Shown: positions 1 to 5,059 of the stretch, piece after piece
How positions within the stretch are numbered: position 1 is the first letter of the stretch
Layout: each line of letters begins with the position of its first letter
Assembly: GCA_031254735.1 (NCBI GenBank)
Contig: JAIRTU010000125.1
Location: 1-5,112 of the forward strand
Direction of reading: 5' to 3'
Origin: Bacteroidales bacterium
GTDB lineage: Bacteria > Bacteroidota > Bacteroidia > Bacteroidales > WCHB1-69
Length of the DNA stretch: 5,112 nucleotides
Made by a program: the position numbers and the translations under genes
The notes under the pieces: generated by a model
Told to the model about the DNA's origin: nothing
Databases searched by the model: none
What the model saw: the letters and a program-made list of their open reading frames with translations, nothing else

Positions 1-32
1 TTTATATTCATTATAAGTTATTATTATTCACA

Positions 33-479
33 ATGGAAACAGTACTGATAGCGTCCGATCATGCCGGATTTGAAACAAAAAAACAGATAAAACACGTTTT
101 GGAACAACAAGGATATACGATTAAAGACTTTGGAACGTTTTCTGAGGAAAGTATGGATTATCCGGATACGGTTCACCCGTTGGCGGCAGAGATAAATGCC
201 GGCAATTTTCGGCGAGGAATTATTCTTTGCGGGTCGGGAAATGGCGTAAATATTGTTGCAAACAAATATCCTTTTGTCCGATCGGCATTGTGCTGGACGC
301 AGGAAATCGCTTCTTTGGCACGCAAACACAACAACGCTAATGTGGTAGCTGTCCCTGCTCGGTTTGTCGACAAAGAAACGGCTTTGGAAATTGTTGCAAC
401 CTTTCTGCACACCGACTTTGAAGACGGACGGCATGCACAAAGGGTGGAAAAAATAACATCGGGATTTATTCATAATTAA
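33..479 (+). CDS. rpiB: Ribose-5-phosphate isomerase B (RpiB/LacAB family), complete
   Basis: Interconverts ribose 5-phosphate and ribulose 5-phosphate in the non-oxidative pentose phosphate pathway; a cytosolic enzyme. The 148-residue product matches the family's usual length of about 145-150. Visible family residues: Asp9-His10 in SDHAGF, the catalytic Cys66 in the loop CGSGNG (66-71), then ANKYP, His99-Asn100 in RKHNNANVV (97-105), and Arg133, His134 and Arg137 in GRHAQRVEKI near the C-terminus, which bind the sugar phosphate. Cys66 makes it the E. coli-like type rather than the mycobacterial type that uses Glu. No signal peptide or membrane segment. The ATG at 33 places Asp-His at positions 9-10 as expected, so this start is preferred. 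The 32 bases upstream are AT-rich without a Shine-Dalgarno site or a clear promoter, so it may be expressed from upstream; in Bacteroides relatives rpiB often follows transketolase, but none of that is visible here. Paralogues acting on other sugars (LacA/LacB, allose 6-phosphate) are possible but less likely. Confidence 0.95.
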   Translation: METVLIASDHAGFETKKQIKHVLEQQGYTIKDFGTFSEESMDYPDTVHPLAAEINAGNFRRGIILCGSGNGVNIVANKYPFVRSALCWTQEIASLARKHNNANVVAVPARFVDKETALEIVATFLHTDFEDGRHAQRVEKITSGFIHN

Positions 480-552
480 TAATGAGAATATTAACTGTTT
501 TTTCAAGGATAAATATTTCCCGAAAAAAACAAAGAAACACTACTAAAAGTAT
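480..552 (+). other. Short intergenic spacer between rpiB and the DUF4175 gene
   Basis: Seventy-three AT-rich bases. I see no hairpin followed by a T-run, so no terminator for rpiB, and no good TAnnTTTGC promoter element. The sequence just before the next ATG (actaaaagtat) lacks a Shine-Dalgarno motif but is A-rich, as is usual for translation starts in Bacteroidota. The likeliest reading is that rpiB and the following gene share a transcript. Confidence 0.4.
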
Positions 553-3500
553 ATGACTGACAGTGATTTATTAATAGCCAAACTTGAACAGTTTATCAAG
601 ACGCATTACAAGAGTATTCTTGTGAGAGGAAGTCTGTTGTTTGTCGCCATTTTTTCGGTTTTGTTTATCGGATTGGCGTTGTTTGAATATTTTGCCTATT
701 CCGATTCGGTGTTGCGGGCGGTGCTGTTGTTTTCGTTTATAGCAACCAACACCTTTGTTTTGGTGTTTTTGATTATCCGTCCTTTGCTGAAAATTGCAGG
801 AATGGGAAACCGCCTTTCTTACGAAGAAGCGGCACGGATTATCGGCAGACATTTTCCCGAAATTGACGATAAGCTGCTCAATGTCTTGCAGCTGAAAAAC
901 ATGGCACAACAGGGCAGAGCCGCAAGCATGGAATTGTTGCTGGCGTCTATTGACGAAAAGATCAAACAGGTTCGTCCGTTTCGGTTTCAAGCGGCGGTCG
1001 ATTTTCGTAAAAATCTGAAATACATAAAGTATGCAGCCGTTCCTGTTTTTGTCATCGCAACGGTTTTCATTTGGGATTCGCATGTTTTCACCGAACCCAC
1101 GCAACGAATTGTCAATTACAAACAATATTACGAAAAACCGTCTCCCTATCATTTCAGACTTGAAAACGAAGACCTTACGGCTTTTCAGAATGAGAATTTT
1201 ACGGTTAATGTTCAGGTGGAGGGCGATGAAATTCCGCAGGAAGTCTTTATTGAAGTCGGCAATGCAACGTACAAATTGCAGCAAAACAGCAACACGACTT
1301 TCAGTTATGAATTTAAAAACTTGCAACGTGCAACCGATTTTCGGTTTGTTGCCGAAGAAGCAGAATCGCAGCCTTATCGGATAGAAGTCTTGCCCAAGCC
1401 TTTGCTGATTAGCTTTTCCATGTATCTGGATTATCCTTCCTACACGGGAAAACCTTCGGAAACCATTGATAATCGCGGAGATGTAAGCGTTCCGCAAGGG
1501 ACAAAAGTTACATGGAAATTCAATTCCCGCAATACGGACGAGATAGTTTTTTCGGTGGAAGACCAAACGGTTTCTTTGGACGCAAGCAAAGACAATGCTC
1601 AACATACCTTGCGTTTGATGCAAAATGTATCGTATACGGTTTCCAACAAAAACCAATACATCACCAACAGCGATTCTTTGCAATATTTTATCAATGTAAT
1701 TGCAGACCAATATCCTGCAATAGACATCATTGCGATCAACGATTCGGCATTTATCGACCGTTTTTATTTCAAAGGAACTATCGGCGATGACTACGGCTTT
1801 ACCAAATTGCAGTTTATTTATACCATTTTTGACAAAAATAATAAAGAATTAAATCGGAAAACATTGGATATTCCTTTTCACCCGGCAATCAATTTGCAGG
1901 AATTTTATCATTATTTCGATGCTCAAACCCTGAATTTAGAGCCGGGACAAACGTTGGAATATTATTTTATGGTGTGGGACAACGATCAGGTGAACGGTGC
2001 AAAATCTTCCAAATCGAGCGTGATGAGTTTTTCCATGCCGACATTGGACGAAATTCAACGGCAATCGCAATCTGCCAATGCTCAAACACGTACCGAATTG
2101 GATAAACTGCTCAAAGAGAGTGAAAACATTCTCAAAAGCATAGATGACCTTAAAAAGAAAATGGTAGACAAAGCACAACCGTCGTGGCAAGAGAAAAAAC
2201 AAATGGAAGACTTGCTTAAACAGTTGCAGGATATTAAAAAAGAAGTCGAAAACATCTCGCACGAGCAAGAACGCCAACAGCAAATTGATGAACAGTACAA
2301 CGATTTGGACGAACAAATTCTGGAAAAACAACACGAAATACAAAAACGTTTCGATGAACTGTTCAGCGATGAAATGAAGATGATGATGCAAGAATTGCAG
2401 AAACTGATGGAACAAAACATCGACCGAAACAAAATGAACGAGATGCTGGACAAAATCAAGTTTAATTCGGAAGAACTTAATAAACAGTTGGATCAAAATC
2501 TGGAACTGTTCAAGACGTTGGAAGTGGAGTCTAAAATGGAAAATATTATTTCCAAAGTAACTCGCTTGGCAGAAGAACAGAAAAAATTGGCGGAACAAAC
2601 GGCTCAAAAAGAAAGCAATACCAACGAGATCAATCAAAAACAACAGGAAATTAACGAAGAGTTTAAAAAGACACAACAGGAATTGCGCGAGCTTGAAAAA
2701 TTGAACAAACAATTGGAAGAACCTTATAATCTGGACAAAACAAAACCTTTGGAAAGAGACGTTGAAAATCAGCTTCAACAGGCACAAGAGCATTTAGACA
2801 AAAAACAAAAATCGAAAGCCGCCGAAAAACAGCAAGAAGCCGGAGAGAAAATGGACGAGCTGGCAGAACAAATGGCTCAAAACATGTTGGAAGAACAAAT
2901 GGAAGATTTGGGCGAAGACATCAACAGCCTGCGACAGGTGCTCAATAATATTATCCGCACTTCGTTTCGTCAGGAAGAATTGATGCAGGGAACTGCCCAA
3001 ACCAATATTCAAGACCCTGCCATGCGAAATATCATTCAAAATCAATTCAACATGAAAGACAATCTGAAAATGATAGAAGATTCCATTGCTGCGGTCGCTC
3101 GCCGTCAAAGTATGGTAGAACCTTTTATCACAAAAGAAGTTACCAAAATCAAGCAGTCGCAGGAACAGATTATGGCGTTGCTCAACAATACCCAAGAGCC
3201 TACGCTTCAATATTATTACAGAAACAGAAATTCGCAAATTGCTTCCAAACAGCAGTTTGTAATGACTTCGCTGAACGATTTAGCCCTGATGATAGCCGAA
3301 TCGATAAAGAAAATGCAGGATAAAAAACAGGAAGGCGACGCAACCTGCAAAAGCGGCAATTGCCGAGGCAGCAAAAGCGGCTCTAAACCAAAATCGGGAG
3401 CGAAATCGGCTAAGTCGATGCGAGAAATGCAGGAACAACTCAACAAGCAATTGGAAGAAGCCCGCAAGAAAATGGAACAAGGCAAAAAAGACGGCGGACA

Positions 3501-3963
3501 GAAACCCGAAAACAGCCCCGGCGGTCAACAATCGTCTATGAGTGAACAGTTTGCTCGCATGGCAGCACAACAGGAAGCTATCCGCAAGATGATGCAGGAA
3601 TATCAGTCCGAACTCAAAAAAGAGGGAAAAGGCATGGGCGGCGAAATAGACAAAATGCTTAAAGAAATGGAACAGACCGAAAAAGATTTGGTGAATAAAA
3701 TCATCAATCAGCAGACAATCAACCGCCAGCAGCAGATATTAACCCGCCTGTTGGAGTCTGAACGAGCCGAACTCCAACGCGAGAAAGAAGAAAAACGCGA
3801 GTCGAAAGAAGCAAGAGACTTACAGTCTAATCCTCCGGCATTTATCGAGCAGCAACTCAACAAGAAGAAAGAAACCGAACTCTACAAAACCATTCCGCCT
3901 ACATTAAATCATTTCTATAAAGATAAGGTAAACTCTTATTTTTATCACTTTGAAGGGAATTGA
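553..3963 (+). CDS. DUF4175-type large membrane-anchored coiled-coil protein, complete
   Basis: The 1136-residue product has the architecture of the Bacteroidota DUF4175 family, whose biochemical role is not established. Two hydrophobic helices lie at about 24-48 and 53-79. A charged helical stretch follows with the recognisable block SYEEAARIIGRHFPEIDDKL (89-108), then a third membrane helix at about 157-175. Beta-rich modules, possibly Ig-like, occupy about 195-497 (for example YLDYPSYTGKP and TIGDDYGFTKL). From about 500 to 1100 there is a long coiled coil rich in Gln, Glu, Lys and Met, broken by a Gly/Ser/Lys linker at 928-956. The C-terminus (YKTIPPTLNHFYKDKV) looks like a folded conserved end. 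I infer that most of the chain after the third helix is periplasmic, which would suit an envelope scaffold or sensor. The only two cysteines, 932 and 937, lie in the linker. No ATPase motif is visible, although relatives are sometimes labelled ATPase. The start is the first ATG of the frame after the rpiB gap. The frame is intact. Confidence 0.85.
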   Translation: MTDSDLLIAKLEQFIKTHYKSILVRGSLLFVAIFSVLFIGLALFEYFAYSDSVLRAVLLFSFIATNTFVLVFLIIRPLLKIAGMGNRLSYEEAARIIGRHFPEIDDKLLNVLQLKNMAQQGRAASMELLLASIDEKIKQVRPFRFQAAVDFRKNLKYIKYAAVPVFVIATVFIWDSHVFTEPTQRIVNYKQYYEKPSPYHFRLENEDLTAFQNENFTVNVQVEGDEIPQEVFIEVGNATYKLQQNSNTTFSYEFKNLQRATDFRFVAEEAESQPYRIEVLPKPLLISFSMYLDYPSYTGKPSETIDNRGDVSVPQGTKVTWKFNSRNTDEIVFSVEDQTVSLDASKDNAQHTLRLMQNVSYTVSNKNQYITNSDSLQYFINVIADQYPAIDIIAINDSAFIDRFYFKGTIGDDYGFTKLQFIYTIFDKNNKELNRKTLDIPFHPAINLQEFYHYFDAQTLNLEPGQTLEYYFMVWDNDQVNGAKSSKSSVMSFSMPTLDEIQRQSQSANAQTRTELDKLLKESENILKSIDDLKKKMVDKAQPSWQEKKQMEDLLKQLQDIKKEVENISHEQERQQQIDEQYNDLDEQILEKQHEIQKRFDELFSDEMKMMMQELQKLMEQNIDRNKMNEMLDKIKFNSEELNKQLDQNLELFKTLEVESKMENIISKVTRLAEEQKKLAEQTAQKESNTNEINQKQQEINEEFKKTQQELRELEKLNKQLEEPYNLDKTKPLERDVENQLQQAQEHLDKKQKSKAAEKQQEAGEKMDELAEQMAQNMLEEQMEDLGEDINSLRQVLNNIIRTSFRQEELMQGTAQTNIQDPAMRNIIQNQFNMKDNLKMIEDSIAAVARRQSMVEPFITKEVTKIKQSQEQIMALLNNTQEPTLQYYYRNRNSQIASKQQFVMTSLNDLALMIAESIKKMQDKKQEGDATCKSGNCRGSKSGSKPKSGAKSAKSMREMQEQLNKQLEEARKKMEQGKKDGGQKPENSPGGQQSSMSEQFARMAAQQEAIRKMMQEYQSELKKEGKGMGGEIDKMLKEMEQTEKDLVNKIINQQTINRQQQILTRLLESERAELQREKEEKRESKEARDLQSNPPAFIEQQLNKKKETELYKTIPPTLNHFYKDKVNSYFYHFEGN

Positions 3964-4011
3964 GAAAGGATAAACGATCTGTTGTTTCGTCAATGCTTTC
4001 CCTTGTCCAAC

Positions 4012-4038
4012 CCCGGGATTTCCGGGATTAACAGGATT
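4012..4038. repeat. Three tandem 9-bp units (NPG/NPV coding)
   Basis: The units are CCCGGGATT, TCCGGGATT and AACAGGATT. On the minus strand they read as Asn-Pro-Val, Asn-Pro-Gly and Asn-Pro-Gly. CCCGG (4012-4016) and CCGGG (4022-4026) could also form a short five-pair hairpin downstream of the DUF4175 stop, but no T-run follows. Short repeats of this type occur in Bacteroidota intergenic DNA. Confidence 0.6.
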
Positions 4039-4065
4039 AGTGTGATCAATATAATTTTTTAAAAC

Positions 4066-4092
4066 GACGTCTTCGGGTAACGCCCCGACGTC
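4066..4092 (-). terminator. Possible terminator-like hairpin in the truncated leftward gene
   Basis: GACGT (4066-4070) pairs with ACGTC (4088-4092) and CGGG (4074-4077) with CCCG (4084-4087), with a three-base bulge and a six-base loop. Read leftward, the stem is followed by GTTTT and an A/T-rich tract, which resembles a weak intrinsic terminator. The two arms are also halves of a direct repeat (GAAGACGTCG on the minus strand, copies offset by 21 bases). It lies just where similarity to the NYIPRKD family fades, so it may have arrived with the truncation. Confidence 0.3.
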
Positions 4093-4217
4093 TTCAAGTT
4101 CCTCGAATGCTTCTTCGGGAAAGTGGAATTGTTTCTGCTTTTCCGACAGGCAATTCATAAAGTTATCGACCCAACGATAAAATTCAATGTCTTTGCGTGG
4201 GATATAATTAGGATTAC

Positions 4218-4493
4218 TCATAATAAAAATAATTTTACAGTTGAAAATATTAATAAAATAATTGTACAAAACAACAGAATATTAGCAGTATACGTAAAAT
4301 ATTTTGAAGTATACGCCAAATGTTCCGGAGTGTACGCTAAGTGTTCCGGAGTGTGCATCAAAATTTCGGTATTATCTCCCGCAGGGAAAATATTATTCGA
4401 CAAGAAAAGATACGTCCTTGCGTTCTCTTCTGCCGGAGGCAGCAGAGAACATGCGTTGAAATCCGAACGTGTAAACGTGTTTGCTAAATTCAT
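4218..4493 (-). CDS. Possible 91-residue leader or small protein with YTPEHLA heptad repeats
   Basis: I do not recognise this protein. The frame starts at an ATG 22 bases downstream of a good Bacteroidota-type promoter. Its stop TGA overlaps the ATG of the next leftward gene as ATGA, an arrangement typical of translational coupling. In order it shows an N-terminal part MNLANTFTRSDFNACSLLPP, a middle PAEENARTYLF segment whose DNA forms a strong hairpin, heptads at about 42-66 (HTPEHLA, YTPEHLA, YTSKYFT, YTAN) and a hydrophobic tail of about 21 residues (ILLFCTIILLI core) that could be a membrane segment. The two best repeat units differ at three bases, all silent in this frame, but those changes are also silent in the opposite-strand frame, so they do not settle the strand. 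The promoter favours this strand. It may equally be an untranslated structured leader whose open frame is a by-product of the 21-bp repeat. Confidence 0.35.
   Translation of the reverse strand: MNLANTFTRSDFNACSLLPPAEENARTYLFLSNNIFPAGDNTEILMHTPEHLAYTPEHLAYTSKYFTYTANILLFCTIILLIFSTVKLFLL
4287..4369. repeat. Four tandem 21-bp units
   Basis: Units run 4287-4307, 4308-4328, 4329-4349 and 4350-4369 (the last is one base short). Units 2 and 3 match at 18 of 21 positions. Unit 1 is more AT-rich and unit 4 more diverged, so the array decays outward from its centre. Most differences are transitions. Each unit begins with GTATAC or a relative (4288, 4309, 4330, 4351), and units 2 and 3 end in a TCCGGA palindrome (4324, 4345). 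The 21-bp spacing is two DNA turns and seven codons, so the array could be a series of binding sites on one DNA face or a heptad-coding repeat (YTPEHLA on the minus strand). Confidence 0.8.
4422..4450 (-). promoter_or_regulatory. Strong RNA hairpin in the leftward leader
   Basis: Outer arms GTTCTCT (4422-4428) and AGAGAAC (4444-4450) are exact inverted repeats. Inner arms CTGCC (4430-4434) and GGCAG (4438-4442) continue the stem across one mismatched pair (4429/4443), closing on a three-base loop (4435-4437). That is 12 paired bases in 29. It lies roughly 60-90 bases into the predicted leftward transcript. No T-run follows, so it is not a standard terminator. It could stabilise the RNA or act in control of the downstream gene; the function is inferred only. 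Confidence 0.55.
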
Positions 4494-4515
4494 TGTCTCT
4501 ATTAAAAATTATGCC

Positions 4516-4548
4516 GCAAAGATACACTTTTTTTTTAATAATCAACAA
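4516..4548 (-). promoter_or_regulatory. Bacteroidota-type promoter reading leftward
   Basis: On the minus strand the sequence TATCTTTGC (4524-4516) is an exact match to the -7 element TAnnTTTGC. Upstream lie two candidate -33 TTG triplets, at 4548-4546 (21-base spacing) and 4545-4543 (18-base spacing), separated from it by an A-run. Transcription would begin near 4506-4512, about 15-20 bases before the ATG at 4493. This fits the primary sigma factor of Bacteroidota and is the clearest promoter in the window. It would transcribe the leader frame, the 21-bp repeats and the truncated gene. Confidence 0.7.
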
Positions 4549-4591
4549 TTAATTGATAACTAATAGTGAATAACTGATAACGAATAATAAT
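4541..4591. repeat. Degenerate AT-rich gataac/aataa low-complexity tract
   Basis: The sequence repeats variants of attgataac, gtgaataac, tgataac and gaataata in irregular units of about 9-12 bases. Similar, shorter AT-rich strings precede rpiB (1-32) and follow it (470-492). Such tracts are frequent in Bacteroidota spacers. No coding potential. It partly overlaps the -33 region of the leftward promoter. Confidence 0.5.
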
Positions 4592-4630
4592 ATCGCTCTT
4601 TGTCGGTTTCATCGATGCTTGTCGATAAAT

Positions 4631-4675
4631 TCGTTCGGCTTAGGCTCCGGCTTAGCCGGAATATTGTCGGAACGA
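4631..4675. repeat. Nested GC-rich inverted repeat
   Basis: The inner arms TCCGGCT (4646-4652) and AGCCGGA (4654-4660) are exact inverted repeats around a single T. The outer arms TCGTTC (4631-4636) and GAACGA (4670-4675) are also exact. The segment AGGCTCCGGCT (4642-4652) recurs in inverted orientation as AGCCGGAGCCT at 4840-4850, so this block may pair either within itself or over a distance with the later copy. No T-run follows on either side. The role is unknown. Confidence 0.55.
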
Positions 4676-4695
4676 TGATTAATATAATGAAAACC

Positions 4696-4728
4696 AAACC
4701 TTTGAGGTTTGTGAAACCTCAAAGGTTT
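4696..4728. repeat. Perfect 15-bp-arm palindrome built of two smaller palindromes
   Basis: Arms AAACCTTTGAGGTTT (4696-4710) and AAACCTCAAAGGTTT (4714-4728) are exact inverted repeats around a GTG spacer. Each arm is itself an AAACCT/AGGTTT inverted repeat around TTG or CAA. The element can form one long hairpin or two small ones. Similar AAACCTCAAAGGTTT elements are, from memory, dispersed in Bacteroidota genomes. It may act as a transcription terminator, a REP-like element or a target site; no strand is favoured. Confidence 0.8.
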
Positions 4729-4870
4729 AAGCCCGGTCATTGAGCGAAGTCGAAAACATTCGTGCATTCGCCGGCAAAAAATAAGATTTTGAGTAAGGGG
4801 CAATTCATTGACTCAACCGGACAGTAAAAAGGCAGGCGGAGCCGGAGCCTTGCAAGGGGTTATCCATATT

Positions 4871-4888
4871 GAAGTCCTATCGGACTTC
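4871..4888. repeat. GAAGTCC/GGACTTC hairpin
   Basis: GAAGTCC (4871-4877) and GGACTTC (4882-4888) are exact seven-base inverted repeats around a TATC loop. This is close to a GAAGTCC(gata)GGACTTC element that I recall as recurrent in Bacteroidota spacers. A short pyrimidine-rich stretch (tctcttgtgtctc) follows, but no clear T-run. Confidence 0.6.
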
Positions 4889-4896
4889 TCTTGTGT

Positions 4897-4968
4897 CTCA
4901 ACATGTAAATAAAACCGGCTCCTCATTCGTTTTATTTAGATCGGGGGATCGGTTTTTGTGCTGTTGAG
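4897..4968. repeat. Overlapping, mutually exclusive inverted repeats
   Basis: One fold pairs TAAATAAAAC (4906-4915) with GTTTTATTTA (4929-4938), ten exact pairs with a 13-base loop. The alternative fold pairs CTCAACA (4897-4903) with TGTTGAG (4962-4968) and AAAACCG (4911-4917) with CGGTTTT (4950-4956). The two folds compete for 4911-4915. The second ends in a T-run (4953-4957) and could act as a terminator. The region lies about 90-160 bases before the pyrC-like start, upstream of its predicted promoter. Confidence 0.45.
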
Positions 4969-5008
4969 GTGGATCGTGAATTATTTATTTGCGAAAAAAA
5001 CAGGGAAA

Positions 5009-5042
5009 TTCGTCAAAAACCAAAAAATTTATGTACATTCGC
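5009..5042 (+). promoter_or_regulatory. Likely promoter for the pyrC-like gene
   Basis: TACATTCGC (5034-5042) matches the Bacteroidota -7 element TAnnTTTGC with one change, and TTCG at 5009-5012 could serve as a degenerate -33 element with a 21-base spacing. An A-rich spacer lies between them. The element ends 17 bases before the ATG at 5060, similar to the leftward promoter. An alternative at 4984-4992 (TTTATTTGC) has a poorer upstream partner. Confidence 0.45.
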
Positions 5043-5059
5043 ATATCTAAAATCCGAAG

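Larger units (their letters stand above)
3904..4221 (-). pseudogene. Truncated N-terminal remnant of a Bacteroidota hypothetical-protein family (NYIPRKD type)
   Basis: The leftward frame starts at the ATG at 4221 and stays open for 105 residues. Its first ~45 residues (MSNPNYIPRKDIEFYRWVDN, then a helical stretch ending near FPEEAFEELE) resemble, from memory, the N-terminus of a family of roughly 200-residue Bacteroidota proteins of unknown function. The rest does not look like that family. Residues 44-51 read through a hairpin at 4066-4092, residues 62-70 are an NPV-NPG-NPG repeat from a 9-bp tandem repeat, and from about residue 87 the frame is antisense to the conserved end of the DUF4175 gene. 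I therefore read it as a gene that lost its C-terminal part, not as a functional 105-residue protein. An in-frame upstream ATG at 4269 would add 16 residues; the ATG at 4221 is preferred because the NYIPRKD block normally lies at the extreme N-terminus. No Shine-Dalgarno site. The ATG overlaps the stop of the upstream leftward frame (ATGA). Function unknown. Confidence 0.5.
4494..5059. other. Gene-free, palindrome-rich intergenic region
   Basis: No convincing gene is visible in these 566 bases. The region contains, from the left, the leftward promoter, an AT-rich gataa-type tract, a nested GC-rich inverted repeat, a compound AAACCT/AGGTTT palindrome, the segment cattgagcgaagtcgaaa (4738-4755) that resembles common Bacteroidota intergenic debris, a GAAGTCC hairpin, two overlapping alternative hairpins and a rightward promoter. 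The only longish open frame (4803-4609, minus, 64 codons) is made mostly of these repeats and is not annotated. The region lies between outward-reading transcription units. Confidence 0.6.

Noticed and set aside
480..552. A separate promoter for the DUF4175 gene
   Set aside because: No sequence fits TAnnTTTGC with a properly spaced upstream TTTG or TTG; the nearest string (taaatatttccc) is a poor match.
571..1710. A 379-codon antisense open frame within the DUF4175 gene
   Set aside because: It lies fully opposite a well-supported coding region, has no recognisable domain and no promoter. Long antisense frames here follow from codon usage in the real gene.
1936..2793. A 285-codon antisense open frame rich in Phe and Leu
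   Set aside because: It is the reverse complement of the Gln/Glu/Lys-rich coiled coil; Phe/Leu richness is the expected shadow of Lys/Glu/Gln codons.
4012..4026. A terminator for the DUF4175 gene formed by CCCGG/CCGGG
   Set aside because: The stem is only five pairs and no T-run follows in the plus direction.
4287..4369. A CRISPR array
   Set aside because: The units are contiguous 21-bp repeats with no unique spacers, and no cas genes are in the window.
4200..4560. A retron or diversity-generating retroelement
   Set aside because: There is no reverse transcriptase in the window and no template/variable repeat pair with adenine-specific changes. The repeat differences are mostly transitions in both directions.
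4123..4563. A 146-codon plus-strand frame through the 21-bp repeats (VYAKCSG heptads)
   Set aside because: It starts inside the NYIPRKD-like remnant on the opposite strand, runs across the leftward promoter and ends in low-complexity DNA. No plus-strand promoter is visible. It stays a weaker alternative because the repeat changes are silent in it too.
4609..4803. A 64-codon minus-strand frame
   Set aside because: It is composed largely of the AAACCT palindrome and the GC-rich inverted repeat; no promoter or family resemblance.
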